A stretch of 39,545 nucleotides of DNA from JBDREC01 sp043820105 [NCBI: Pseudomonadota bacterium] (GTDB lineage: Bacteria; Bdellovibrionota_F; JAHFAK01): NCBI GenBank assembly GCA_043820105.1, contig JBDREC010000109.1:1-39545 (forward strand), read 5' to 3'. Below the pieces are notes generated by a model. It was not told where the DNA came from, made no database searches, and worked only from the letters and a program-made list of their open reading frames with translations. The position numbers were made by a program, and so were the translations under genes. Below, one piece after another: positions 26,513 to 35,612 of this stretch (within the stretch, counting starts at the first letter, position 1; every line of letters begins with the position of its first letter).

Positions 26513-28369
26513 ATGAATTCTATTATTTGCATAGCAGGCCACATTGATCATGGTAAAACCTTAATCGTAAAACAATTAACAGGAGTTGATACTGATCGTC
26601 TTCCTGAAGAAAAAGAAAGAGGGATGACCATTGAAATAGGCTTTGCAAAATTTAACAAAGACATTTCATTTATAGACCTTCCTGGTCATGAAAAGTTAAT
26701 TAAAAATATGGTGGCAGGTATTAATGGTATTGATTTCGCACTTCTTGTAATAGCAGCAGATGATGGAGTTATGCCCCAAACAAAAGAGCATCTTGATATT
26801 CTTAAATTATTAGGTGTTAAAGATATTATTTTTGTACTTAACAAAATAGATCTTGTTGATGAAGACTTGCTTGAATTATGCACCTCCGAAATTGAAGATT
26901 TCATTGAAGATAATAAGATAATTAATCATGCTCTGGTACCAGTGTCTGCCAAAGAAAACATTGGATTTGAAGAACTTAAAACTCAAATTTTGCATTTTGC
27001 ATCTTTTAAAAGAAACAAAACTAATTATGGTATTTTTAGAATGCCCATTGATAGAACCTTCATAAAACAGGGATTTGGCACAATTGTTACTGGTAGTATT
27101 ATTTCAGGCGACATTGAACTTGATGAAAAGATTGAAATCTTACCAATAAAAAAAACAGCCAGAATCAAAAACATTCAAAATCATGGAAAAGAACTTAAAA
27201 AGCTTGGCATTTCAAATAGATCAGCTCTTAATCTTCATGGAATAGAAATATCTGATGTTAAAAAAGGCTATTTACTTTCTGAACCTGATCGCATGAAAAG
27301 CTTTGATAGGTTTGTAGCTAAGCTTGATATTCTGCCAAACCGGGAAGTTAGAAACAACTTAAGAATTAGAGTTCATCACGGAACAAATGAAGTAATGGCA
27401 AGAATTAAATTTTTAAAAAACTCAGACCTTTGCTTTATAGATCTTGAAAAAAAGCTTCCAATTACATTTAAAGATAAGTTTATATTCAGAAATTTCTCAC
27501 CTGTTTTTACAATTGGAGGCGGAACAGTCTTGGATACTTACTATCCAAGAGATGCTCGAAAAAACAAAGATTATCATGAACAACTTGCAAAGATAATTGA
27601 CCTTGAAGGAAATGCCCTTGTTCAAGAAATAATAAAAAAAGAATTTTATAATCTTCCGAATATAGAAAAACTAATTCATCTTACTGGCTACTCCACTAAG
27701 CATTTAAACAGATTTACTGAAAGTCTAATTCAAGAAAATAAATTAATTAAAATTGAAGATAAACATTTCATAGACATTAATATTTGGAATGATTTAAAAA
27801 AAACCATTCTTTTTCTAATTAAATCCTATCTTGGAAAAAATAAGATAAAAACCGGAATAAATATTGATGAATTATTTGAGCTTTTAGAAAGCAATAATTT
27901 ATTTGATAAAGCTAATTTTATTAAAATCATAAACCAGTTTGTTGAAAAAAATGTTCTCGAAAGAAAGGGAAATGATTTATCTATTCAAGGAATAAAATCA
28001 TCAGATGAAAGAAAAAAGCTGACAGAAAAACTCTTAGCATTATTAGAAAAAGACGGATACAAAACAATGCCACCTGAAACTTATCAAACAATTATGGGAA
28101 TTGGTTCAAAATCTTATACTGATGTTTTAAGTGAAGCTAAAAAGTCTGGTGATATTATTTTTATTAATAGAGAATATATATTAAGCCAAAAACAAATTGA
28201 AACTCTAAAACAATTGCTTCTTTCATTTTTTAAAAAGAAAGAAGAACTTTTAGTGTCTGATTTTAGAGATCTGACAAATACATCAAGAAAATACTCCATT
28301 CCCCTACTTCAGCACTTTGAAAATATAAAGTTTTTAAGAAGAATAGATGATGTTAGGGTTTTGTATTAA
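26513..28369 (+). CDS. selB: Selenocysteine-specific elongation factor SelB
   Basis: 618 residues. The GTPase domain has GHIDHGKT (residues 9-16), the switch region EEKERGMTIEIGFA, DLPGHEKLI and NKIDLVD. Domains 2-3 are EF-Tu like (FIKQGFGTIVTGSI). Residues from about 390 are tandem winged helices that recognise the SECIS hairpin. It brings Sec-tRNA-Sec to the ribosome at fdhA Sec194. It starts 14 nt after the selA stop, so it is cotranscribed with tRNA-Sec and selA. The gene is intact, in contrast to selA. Confidence 0.96.
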   Translation: MNSIICIAGHIDHGKTLIVKQLTGVDTDRLPEEKERGMTIEIGFAKFNKDISFIDLPGHEKLIKNMVAGINGIDFALLVIAADDGVMPQTKEHLDILKLLGVKDIIFVLNKIDLVDEDLLELCTSEIEDFIEDNKIINHALVPVSAKENIGFEELKTQILHFASFKRNKTNYGIFRMPIDRTFIKQGFGTIVTGSIISGDIELDEKIEILPIKKTARIKNIQNHGKELKKLGISNRSALNLHGIEISDVKKGYLLSEPDRMKSFDRFVAKLDILPNREVRNNLRIRVHHGTNEVMARIKFLKNSDLCFIDLEKKLPITFKDKFIFRNFSPVFTIGGGTVLDTYYPRDARKNKDYHEQLAKIIDLEGNALVQEIIKKEFYNLPNIEKLIHLTGYSTKHLNRFTESLIQENKLIKIEDKHFIDINIWNDLKKTILFLIKSYLGKNKIKTGINIDELFELLESNNLFDKANFIKIINQFVEKNVLERKGNDLSIQGIKSSDERKKLTEKLLALLEKDGYKTMPPETYQTIMGIGSKSYTDVLSEAKKSGDIIFINREYILSQKQIETLKQLLLSFFKKKEELLVSDFRDLTNTSRKYSIPLLQHFENIKFLRRIDDVRVLY

Positions 28370-28446
28370 TATAAACTAAAAAACTTGCAAAAACAGAATA
28401 AATTCGCTATGCAACGGGTCAAAAGCATAGGAAAAAGGAGAATAAA

Positions 28447-28632
28447 ATGGAAGATAAATTAAAAGAAATGATTATAAACAGCTCATATAAAGATGGTGAA
28501 AAAAGCAAAATAGCTTGTAAAAAGGCTCTTAAAATTGCTGAAGATTTAAAACTTTCAGAAAAAGAAATTGGAAATGCTTGTGATACACTAGAAATTAAAA
28601 TAGCTGGATGTCAGTTAGGTTGCTTTAAATAA
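28447..28632 (+). CDS. 61-residue conserved CQLGCF protein
   Basis: A small Lys-rich protein with four cysteines (C24, C45, C55, C59), ending in KIAGCQLGCFK. Residues 18-50 look helical (KIACKKALKIAEDLKLSEKEIG), similar to a small helix-turn-helix. GGAG before the ATG is strong. It lies between selB and the mobB-like gene. I recall comparable CQLGCF-terminated segments near or fused to MobB-type proteins of anaerobes, but I cannot name a family or function. The C-x3-C pair at the extreme C-terminus could bind a metal or Fe-S cluster or act as a thiol carrier. A role in W/Mo cofactor or selenium handling is suggested only by neighbours. Confidence 0.75.
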   Translation: MEDKLKEMIINSSYKDGEKSKIACKKALKIAEDLKLSEKEIGNACDTLEIKIAGCQLGCFK

Positions 28633-28654
28633 ATCACAAATTAGAAAGCGAGAA

Positions 28655-29110
28655 ATGAAGATAATCTCAGTATCTGGTTCATATAGTCAAATTGGCAAAA
28701 CAACCTTAGCAAGAAAAATAAGAAAATTTCTTTCAGATGACTTCAAAGTATATGTCTTTAAAATAGGACATGGTCGAGACAACCCAAATAAAGAAGAAAA
28801 GCTATTCATTGATCTTGAAAAAGGAGTTTCTTATATCAAAGAACTCGAAGAAAAGAAAAACTATGATTTTCTTATTGTAGAAAGCAATTCTGTTCTAAAC
28901 CATATTAAACCGGATCTTGCATTATTTTTAATGGGAAATAAAAAAGGACAAAAGAAAACTTCAGAACTCGCTTTTAAAAAAGCAGATATTATTATTGATA
29001 ATAATTTTAATACTGATGCTTCAAGCAAAATCATTAAAGAAAAACTGAATTGTGATTCTTTTGGCGAAATATTACTTGAACAATCAAATTACATAAATAA
29101 AAATGATTAA
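28655..29110 (+). CDS. mobB: MobB-like P-loop GTPase
   Basis: 151 residues with an N-terminal P-loop (GSYSQIGKTTLARKI), a central DFLIVESNSVLNHIKPDLALF segment like MobB proteins, and ADIIIDNNF further on. MobB binds GTP and assists MobA in attaching GMP to molybdopterin. It is shorter than E. coli MobB (about 170), and the canonical loop motifs are loose, so another SIMIBI-type ATPase is possible. It overlaps mobA by 8 nt, which supports the assignment. Confidence 0.75.
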   Translation: MKIISVSGSYSQIGKTTLARKIRKFLSDDFKVYVFKIGHGRDNPNKEEKLFIDLEKGVSYIKELEEKKNYDFLIVESNSVLNHIKPDLALFLMGNKKGQKKTSELAFKKADIIIDNNFNTDASSKIIKEKLNCDSFGEILLEQSNYINKND

Positions 29111-29711
29111 ATTAATTGAAACATTTAATGCCACTGCAATAATATTGGCAGGTGGGAAAAGCTCCAGATATGGAACTGACAAGTCTTTTTTGGAAGTCAA
29201 TGGAAAGAGCTTAATTAAAACAACAACTGAAATCTTAAATCCTTTATTTAATGAAATAATAATAAGTTCAAATAAACCAGAGAAATTTTATTTTTCAAAC
29301 ATCAAAATAGTACAAGATCTTAAAAAAGACTGTGGTCCCTTAATGGGCATTTATTCATGTTTGCAAAAAACCTCGAATGATATAAATTTTATTATAGCAA
29401 CTGATATTCCTAAAATTAATCTAAAAGTTATTGATAAGTTAATGTCTTTTTCCCATGATTATGAAATAGTGGTTCCTGTTAATAATGGTCAATATGAACC
29501 ATTATTTGCAATTTATAATACATCAATACTCAAAACAATTGAAAGTTTAATTAGTAAAGATAAAAGAAAAATATCAAATTTATTTTCACTATGCAAAACC
29601 AAGTTTTTGAATCTTGAAAATGGTGAGTGGTTAATTAATATAAATACTAAAAATGACTACTTAAATTTTATTTCTAAGTCATCAAACAAAGAGTTAGTTA
29701 ATGAACATTAA
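29103..29711 (+). CDS. mobA: Molybdenum cofactor guanylyltransferase MobA
   Basis: 202 residues. It transfers GMP from GTP to molybdopterin, giving the MGD form used by FdhA. The nucleotidyltransferase signature AIILAGGKSSRYGTDKSFL lies at residues 12-30, DLKKDCGPLMGIYSCL follows and the metal-binding aspartate sits in FIIATDIPKI. Cytoplasmic. It overlaps mobB by 8 nt and fdhD by 11 nt, in line with one coupled operon. Confidence 0.92.
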   Translation: MIKLIETFNATAIILAGGKSSRYGTDKSFLEVNGKSLIKTTTEILNPLFNEIIISSNKPEKFYFSNIKIVQDLKKDCGPLMGIYSCLQKTSNDINFIIATDIPKINLKVIDKLMSFSHDYEIVVPVNNGQYEPLFAIYNTSILKTIESLISKDKRKISNLFSLCKTKFLNLENGEWLININTKNDYLNFISKSSNKELVNEH

Positions 29712-30486
29712 AACCATTGATATTATTAAATACTCTGCATCCAATTTAAATAAAACAAATGATCAAATAGCAGTTGAAGAACCCCTTTCTATTTTTGTAA
29801 ATAACGAGCTATTTTACACAACCATGCGCTTACCAGGAGAAGAAATCCCATTGAGTGTCGGTATATTGTATAGTGAGAAAATCCTTTCATCCTTCAATGA
29901 CATTGAGAAAATTGATTATTGTACTGAAGTTGGAAATAAAATAAATATTAATTTGAAAAATAAAATTGATATTAAATCTTCAAACATAGAAAAACGATTC
30001 TTCACAAATACAAGTTGTGGAATCTGTGGTCAAGATGTCATTGAAAATATTTCTTCAAACATACAAAACATCAATATCACACATCAAATAAATCCAGAAA
30101 AGCTTTTTGATTACGTTAATCTATTAAATGAAGCACAAGAGCTTTTTAATAAAACTGGAACAACTCATGCAGCAGCTATTTTTGATGCAAACCATCAGAT
30201 GATATCATTTGCAGAAGATGTTGGAAGACACAATGGTCTTGATAAAGCAATTGGCAAGCTTATTTTAGCTAACACAAAAAAAGATGCAAAAGTTATTATC
30301 CTTTCTTCAAGATTAAGCTATGAGATGGTTCAAAAAGCAAGCAACTTCGGTATTGAAATCTTGGCTGGGGTTTCATCTGCCACCTCACTTGCTATAGAAC
30401 TGGCAAGAAAAGTAAACTTAACTCTAATTGGATTTTTAAGAAAGAATAAATTTAATATTTATTCACAAGATAAGAGAATAAAATAG
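29701..30486 (+). CDS. fdhD: Formate dehydrogenase sulfurtransferase FdhD
   Basis: 261 residues. FdhD takes sulfur from a cysteine desulfurase and places it on the metal of the bis-MGD cofactor, which formate dehydrogenase needs for activity. The sulfur-carrying cysteines are in NTSCGICGQD; further motifs are GTTHAAAIFD and FAEDVGRHNGLDKAIGK, and LSSRLSYEMVQKA. Its stop abuts the ATG of the cysteine desulfurase with no gap, strong support that these two proteins work as donor and acceptor. Confidence 0.95.
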   Translation: MNIKTIDIIKYSASNLNKTNDQIAVEEPLSIFVNNELFYTTMRLPGEEIPLSVGILYSEKILSSFNDIEKIDYCTEVGNKININLKNKIDIKSSNIEKRFFTNTSCGICGQDVIENISSNIQNINITHQINPEKLFDYVNLLNEAQELFNKTGTTHAAAIFDANHQMISFAEDVGRHNGLDKAIGKLILANTKKDAKVIILSSRLSYEMVQKASNFGIEILAGVSSATSLAIELARKVNLTLIGFLRKNKFNIYSQDKRIK

Positions 30487-31614
30487 ATGAAAGATATTTA
30501 TTTTGACAATGCTGCTACAACGTTTCCCAAGCCAAAACAAGTGATCGAAGCGATTTCAAATTTCATGACAGACTGCGGTGGCACTAATGGAAGAAGCTCT
30601 CATAAAAAATCATATGATACAAGCAAACTAATATTTGAAACAAGAGAGCTTATAAAAAGCTATCTTAAATTGCCAAACACATATGAAGTTGTTTTTACAC
30701 AAAATGCAACTAATGCTATTAATTTATTTCTTCAAGGCTATTTAGAAGATTCAGATCATATAATTATTTCGCCAATGGAACATAATGCTGTTATGAGACC
30801 TCTTTCTAATCTTTATTTAAGAAGAAATTTAACATATTCAATTGCTGATTGTCATAGTGATGGATTAATAGATCTTGAAAAATTAAAAGATATATCTCGA
30901 AATGAAACTCGCCTTATTATCATTAATCATGAATCAAACGTTAATGGCATTATTCAACCAATATCAGAAATAAAAAAGATGTTCCCGGATATTCCTTTAT
31001 TAATCGATGCAACTCAATCAGTTGGCGGATTTGATTTTGATTTTGGTAAATCTGAAGCTGATATTATCGCAATCACTGGTCACAAAGGTTTGCTTGGCCC
31101 AACTGGAATTGGAGCCCTCTGTTTCAATCGTCAGCTTCACTTTAAACCAATGATTTATGGTGGAACAGGAAGTAATTCATCAAGTTACGAACAACCTATT
31201 TTTATCCCAGACAAATTTGAATCAGGAACACCAAACACTATTGGAATTGCTGGCTTAAATGCTGCTATTAAATTTAAGCAAAAAGACAACACCTATTTTT
31301 CAAAAGATTTATTAAAATTAACAATAACTGAACTTGAAAAGTTTTCAGATATTAGTTTATACAAAGCAAATGACTTCAATAATCAGGGAAATCTTTTTTC
31401 ATTTTCACTAAACAAAGAATCTAATTCAGAATTAGTCAATGTCTTAAATGAAAATAATATATATATTAGAGAAGGTCTTCATTGCGCTCCACTTGCACAC
31501 AAAACATTAGAAACATTTGATAGAGGTGGAAGCATAAGACTAAGTTTTAGTGAATATAATACAGAAGAAGAAATTAGCATTTTTTTCGATATATTAAAAG
31601 CTTTTCTTAATTAA
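30487..31614 (+). CDS. Class V aminotransferase-fold cysteine desulfurase
   Basis: A 375-residue PLP enzyme. The N-terminus YFDNAATTFPKP, the PLP lysine in ITGHKGLLGPTG and the persulfide-forming Cys in REGLHCAPLAHKT match cysteine desulfurases of the Csd/Suf-like class V group often found in selenium clusters. It would supply persulfide sulfur to FdhD, replacing the IscS role known in E. coli, or release selenium from selenocysteine for SelD. ATG follows directly after the fdhD stop. Sulfur versus selenium cannot be decided from the sequence. Confidence 0.92.
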   Translation: MKDIYFDNAATTFPKPKQVIEAISNFMTDCGGTNGRSSHKKSYDTSKLIFETRELIKSYLKLPNTYEVVFTQNATNAINLFLQGYLEDSDHIIISPMEHNAVMRPLSNLYLRRNLTYSIADCHSDGLIDLEKLKDISRNETRLIIINHESNVNGIIQPISEIKKMFPDIPLLIDATQSVGGFDFDFGKSEADIIAITGHKGLLGPTGIGALCFNRQLHFKPMIYGGTGSNSSSYEQPIFIPDKFESGTPNTIGIAGLNAAIKFKQKDNTYFSKDLLKLTITELEKFSDISLYKANDFNNQGNLFSFSLNKESNSELVNVLNENNIYIREGLHCAPLAHKTLETFDRGGSIRLSFSEYNTEEEISIFFDILKAFLN

Positions 31615-31640
31615 AACACCAGCCACAACCCTCAACACTT

Positions 31641-32228
31641 TTATGGCCTAATAACATTAGAAGCTCTATCCAGGGCTGATAAAATATCATACATATTTGA
31701 AATAATTCCAACACCTAAATTATCTTTTTGTTTAAAATATTCAAGACAAGTACCACATGCAAGGATTTCAACACCATTTTTTTCAAGCTCTTGCAAGGAT
31801 TCTAAAACTGGCGAATCTTTTAAGGACATTAGAACACCTTTATTTACAAATATTATTTTCCTTGGAAGTGTCTCCAAAGATTTTATTGTGTTAATAAAAC
31901 CTTTTAAAAGTATAGCACCAAGATCATCATCACCAATTCCCATTGTGCTTGAAGCGACATAAATGACAGTATTTTTTTCCTGAATACTCAAAGGCTTGCA
32001 AACTTCACATGCAATTTTTTTTATTTTTAAAACATATAAATCATTTTCTTTTTCTTCTTTTAACTCACCACCTACACTATTAATATATCTTTTTACATTG
32101 TTCTTTGAAATTTCATTATCAAGAGTAACTATAATTTCTTCATTAATATTAATTTTTTCATAAAGTGTTTTTGTTTCAATTAATGGTGTTGGGCAAGGCT
32201 TGCCTTTTACGTTTAATTTATGAATCAT
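31641..32228 (-). CDS. yedF: Selenium metabolism protein YedF
   Basis: 195 residues with the two-part YedF architecture: an N-terminal TusA/SirA-like domain with the CPxP motif (KGKPCPTPLIETK, C12) and a C-terminal DsrE-like domain with a conserved cysteine pair (ILACGTCLEYF). YedF proteins co-occur with SelD and are thought to carry selenium or sulfur. GGAG precedes the ATG. It is the last gene of the fdhE-to-yedF operon, 78 nt after selD, with heptad repeats in that gap. Confidence 0.93.
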   Translation of the reverse strand: MIHKLNVKGKPCPTPLIETKTLYEKININEEIIVTLDNEISKNNVKRYINSVGGELKEEKENDLYVLKIKKIACEVCKPLSIQEKNTVIYVASSTMGIGDDDLGAILLKGFINTIKSLETLPRKIIFVNKGVLMSLKDSPVLESLQELEKNGVEILACGTCLEYFKQKDNLGVGIISNMYDILSALDRASNVIRP

Positions 32229-32243
32229 TTGGTCTCCATTTCT

Positions 32244-32285
32244 AGCTTGTAGCTTGTAGGTTCCATTTGTAAATTACTACGTTTA
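32244..32285. repeat. Heptanucleotide repeat array between selD and yedF
   Basis: AGCTTGT (32244-32250), AGCTTGT (32251-32257) and AGGTTCC (32258-32264) are clear units. ATTTGTA, AATTACT and ACGTTTA continue the 7-nt phase to 32285 with weak similarity. It shares the AGCTTGT unit with the array at 14735-14783. Confidence 0.55.
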
Positions 32286-32306
32286 GCTGCAATTTAGTAG
32301 TTTTAA

Positions 32307-33341
32307 TTATAACAATTCAATAAAATAGTCATTTAGTTTTTCACAAACCTCACCAATAAACCAAATATCTTTTCCAGAGATTTCCTTATATTCCGTCATA
32401 AATTCAGTGTAAATTTCTTTATCAAGTGCTATTAAAAGTCCACCTGAGGTTTGTGCATCAAATAAAATATCTTCATGAAACTGTTTGGCCTCACTTGAGA
32501 TATTAACTTTTTCCTTATAATTTTCTTTATTTTTATATGACGCTTCTGGATAAAGACCCATTTCTGAATATTTATCTACTTCCTCAAAATAAGGAAGCAT
32601 TTCTTTGAAAAATCTGATTGAAACATTTGATGCTTTAGCCATTTCAAGAGAGTGTCCTGCTAAAGAAAAGCCTGTAATATCTGTCATTCCTTTTACTGGA
32701 TATTTTAATGCAAGCTGTGAAGCTTCTTTATTTAAACTTGTCATCCAGTCAATTACATTATCTTTATTTTTATCATTTGTTAATTTGGCTTTTAAAGCTG
32801 TCACAAAAATGCCAGTTCCAAGGGGTTTTGTTAAAACTAAAATATCGCCAGCTTTTAGGTTATCATTAGTAAAATATTTATTGTTTTCAATAAGACCAGT
32901 TATTGCCATTCCATATTTAATTTCAACATCCTGAATTGTGTGACCCCCAAGAAGAGAAACTTCTGCCTTATTTAAAACATGAGCCCCTCCCCTTAAAACA
33001 TCTTTTAAGATATGACTTTCAGCTATTAAGGGGTATGTCATGATATTTAACGCAGTAATAGGTTTTGCACCCATAGCATAACTATCGCTCAAGGCATTAC
33101 AAGCGGCGATTTGTCCAAATAAAAATGGATCCTCAACCATTGGTGGAAAAAAATCAACTGTTTGTGCAATGGCTAAATTATCAGTTAATTTATAAATACC
33201 GGCGTCTTCATTATTCTCCATTCCAACTAAAACATTTTTACTTCTGTAAAAATCAATTTCAGAAAGCACATCAGACAGCATTTTAGCGTTCACCTTTGCA
33301 GCACAGCCTGAACACTTAATGTCGCGAAGTATATTGTACAT
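32307..33341 (-). CDS. selD: Selenide, water dikinase SelD
   Basis: A 344-residue PurM-like ATP enzyme producing selenophosphate for SelA. The active-site motif is KCSGCAAK: C13 aligns with E. coli C17 and K16 with K20, so this is the Cys, not Sec, form. Other landmarks are QTVDFFPPMVEDPFLFGQIAACNALSD, SLLGGHTIQD, TKPLGTG, TDITGFSLAGH and LFDAQTSGGLL. It lies 18 nt downstream of the DUF3343 gene in the minus-strand operon. The gene is intact. Confidence 0.97.
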   Translation of the reverse strand: MYNILRDIKCSGCAAKVNAKMLSDVLSEIDFYRSKNVLVGMENNEDAGIYKLTDNLAIAQTVDFFPPMVEDPFLFGQIAACNALSDSYAMGAKPITALNIMTYPLIAESHILKDVLRGGAHVLNKAEVSLLGGHTIQDVEIKYGMAITGLIENNKYFTNDNLKAGDILVLTKPLGTGIFVTALKAKLTNDKNKDNVIDWMTSLNKEASQLALKYPVKGMTDITGFSLAGHSLEMAKASNVSIRFFKEMLPYFEEVDKYSEMGLYPEASYKNKENYKEKVNISSEAKQFHEDILFDAQTSGGLLIALDKEIYTEFMTEYKEISGKDIWFIGEVCEKLNDYFIELL

Positions 33342-33359
33342 AATTAATTTCCTGTGATT

Positions 33360-33572
33360 TTAAACATCTTTGATTTCAAAATAAATGTCTTCATTATCTA
33401 ATATTTTTTTAATATCATTTAATAATTCAAAATCTTTAAACTCAATACACATTCCACATTCAGAGCTAATAGACTTTGGTGTTGGTATTACTTTAAACTT
33501 GAATTTATTTTTCAATAAATTTGATTCTGCTTTCATGACGTAATGAATTGATTGGAAAAGAATAAGCTTCAT
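33360..33572 (-). CDS. DUF3343 putative Se/S carrier protein
   Basis: 70 residues forming a single DUF3343 domain: LFQSIHYVMKAESNLL, then VIPTPKSISSECGMCIEF with C39 and C42. DUF3343 proteins are annotated as putative selenium/sulfur carriers and often adjoin selD and yedF, as here. It begins 7 nt after the upstream redox protein and ends 18 nt before selD. Probable function: holding reactive Se or S on the Cys for SelD. No experiment on this family is known to me. Confidence 0.88.
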   Translation of the reverse strand: MKLILFQSIHYVMKAESNLLKNKFKFKVIPTPKSISSECGMCIEFKDFELLNDIKKILDNEDIYFEIKDV

Positions 33573-33579
33573 AATAAGA

Positions 33580-34626
33580 CTATTTTAAATAACCTTCTTT
33601 TTTAAGTTTTAAATAAATACTTTTTCCTTTATTAATAGAATCAAAAATTGATTTTACTGTTATTGTAGCCTGACTAATAGAATCAACCTTTGAGTCAAAG
33701 GCAATGGCTTTATTGATATCTACAGAAACAAGGGATTTTTTAAGTTGATTGATTTCTTTATTTGTTAGATTTGCATTGTTCATCTTGGTTAACTGAATTG
33801 GCAATATATCTTTAACAATTCCATTTTCATCAATAATATACACAAACTGTATATCATGACAAACATCACATTGAGGAACAGAGTTAACAACTATTCCAAA
33901 ATATTTTTGACTATCAACCTTTACCTTATACACGTCCTCTTCATCATTGCTAAGTACTTTCTCTATGACTTGAGTTTGTCCATTAAAATTATTTTTCACC
34001 CAATCCTGAATAATGTTTTTTATAATATCCTCTGAAATCTCGCTCGTTTTAAAAGCTTTTTTATCTGTTTTCCCATGAGCTTTAATTGATCCTTTTAGAA
34101 GTTTTTTAAGATATTTTATTTTTTCTAAAACATCTTTTCTTAAACCAAGTTCTGTTTTAAAAACTTTATATTTTTGGCCTTCTTTTTTAAGATATATCTT
34201 AAAGGGGGTTCTGGTTTTAGCAATTATATTATAGTTTTCAAAATCAGGATCAGCTAAAATAAACAAAGGGGATGAAAATTTAGTTTTAAAATTTTCAATT
34301 TCAATAAGGCTATTCCCAGCTGCCAATGCAATAAACTTCACTTTGCCCTTTAACTCTTTTGAATTCTCAATTTTTTCATAAAGCTCTTTATCGTACTTTG
34401 CCTGTCCTTGACATGATGTGCAATAAACACTTAATATTTCAAAAATTATAATTTCAGCATTAAGGGTATTTATATCAATCTTAGAAGTTTCATTTATATT
34501 CAAATATTCTTTAGCATTACCTGAAAATAAATCAAAATTTGTCACAGGAAAATAATCACCAGGATTTACTTGTGCAAATAAAGCACTAGTAATGAAGAAA
34601 TATAATAAAACAATTTTATTTTTCAT
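33580..34626 (-). CDS. Exported thioredoxin-like protein with CxxCH and FMN-bind-like C-terminus
   Basis: 348 residues. A signal peptide (MKNKIVLLYFFITSALFAQ) sends it to the periplasm. Residues 55-170 are thioredoxin-like with the redox motif C69-T-S-C72. After a Lys-rich linker, residues 200-345 resemble an FMN-binding (NqrC/RnfG-like) domain: the KVDSISQAT-ITVKSI stretch parallels the usual SGAT flavinylation motif but with Gln for Gly. Inside this domain is C253-D-V-C256-H257, a c-type heme attachment pattern. It sits in the fdhE-DUF3343-selD operon. A periplasmic electron or thiol carrier for formate dehydrogenase or hydrogenase maturation is plausible but unproven; the CxxCH may instead bind metal. 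Confidence 0.7.
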   Translation of the reverse strand: MKNKIVLLYFFITSALFAQVNPGDYFPVTNFDLFSGNAKEYLNINETSKIDINTLNAEIIIFEILSVYCTSCQGQAKYDKELYEKIENSKELKGKVKFIALAAGNSLIEIENFKTKFSSPLFILADPDFENYNIIAKTRTPFKIYLKKEGQKYKVFKTELGLRKDVLEKIKYLKKLLKGSIKAHGKTDKKAFKTSEISEDIIKNIIQDWVKNNFNGQTQVIEKVLSNDEEDVYKVKVDSQKYFGIVVNSVPQCDVCHDIQFVYIIDENGIVKDILPIQLTKMNNANLTNKEINQLKKSLVSVDINKAIAFDSKVDSISQATITVKSIFDSINKGKSIYLKLKKEGYLK

Positions 34627-34658
34627 AACAATCCTTTATTTAAGCAAATAGTTAAAGG

Positions 34659-35543
34659 CTAGTTTAGTTTCTTACTGTGTCCCAAACCTTCTTTTTCAGC
34701 TAAAAAATCAAGTTCAATTGTACATAACTCATCAACTGGCAAAACAACTTCTTCTGAAAATTCATCAGAATTAATAGTTTTTATATATCTATTGCATTCT
34801 TTACAAAGATCAACTCTATAGGCTTTTCCAATTTCTTCTGCATAAAAATAACTGAGTGTATCTGGCTTATCATTAGCACAAAATGGACATTTAATTCTAG
34901 GAAAGTAATATTCAGTTTCACAACTCGAACAACAAAGAGTTCTTTCAGCTCCCTTTTCCCCCTTAATAGATTTTAGTTGAGCTATTTTAGGTTCTGAAAA
35001 ACAAACTGGGCAATGACCACTTGTCCAGTTTAAAACTTTTCTATTTTCATAATAAAATTCTTGGGCTTCATTATAAAACTTCCAGATAAAAGGATTTAAA
35101 GTCGTTTCATAGAAGGTAAATAAAATATTTCCATCTATTTCATTTTCCATAAAGAAATTTGCAGTTTCTTGAGATTTATCATTAAATAAATTTTCAAGTT
35201 TGATTTCTTTTTCTTCTACCAATTTATTAATTTTTTCTACCTGTTTTTTTGTAGCAGGCAATGATTTAGTCGCGATATCTAATATTTTTCTAAATACTTC
35301 GGCACACATTTTGTCATCTGGTTCAATATCATTATTATCAACTAAGCAGATCTCTTTGGCAAATTTCGCATTAATTTCATTAATTTCTTTTGAAAAATTA
35401 GGTTTTTGTTTAATTTTCAATTCACTTATTTTATTAATTTCCTCTAAAACGCATTCATAAAAATGAAGTGTTTCTTTATAAATTGGATGTCTTTTTTTTA
35501 ACTGACCTACTCGCTGAAGTTTTTTTTCAAGATCTTTAAGCAT
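34659..35543 (-). CDS. fdhE: Formate dehydrogenase accessory protein FdhE
   Basis: 294 residues. The N-terminal half is helical; the C-terminal half has the rubredoxin-like metal sites HCPVCFSEP, LCCSSCETEYYFPRIKCPFC and DLCKECNRYIKTI characteristic of FdhE. FdhE is a cytoplasmic chaperone needed for assembly or export of active respiratory formate dehydrogenase. First gene of the fdhE-yedF operon and divergent from the hydrogenase operon across 400 nt. It links this operon functionally to fdhAB 10 kb away. Confidence 0.95.
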   Translation of the reverse strand: MLKDLEKKLQRVGQLKKRHPIYKETLHFYECVLEEINKISELKIKQKPNFSKEINEINAKFAKEICLVDNNDIEPDDKMCAEVFRKILDIATKSLPATKKQVEKINKLVEEKEIKLENLFNDKSQETANFFMENEIDGNILFTFYETTLNPFIWKFYNEAQEFYYENRKVLNWTSGHCPVCFSEPKIAQLKSIKGEKGAERTLCCSSCETEYYFPRIKCPFCANDKPDTLSYFYAEEIGKAYRVDLCKECNRYIKTINSDEFSEEVVLPVDELCTIELDFLAEKEGLGHSKKLN

Positions 35544-35612
35544 TATCTTATTCCTTTTTTTCGTTTATATAAATATTTAGAATAACTAAATAAAATTATT
35601 ATGTATGTCAAT

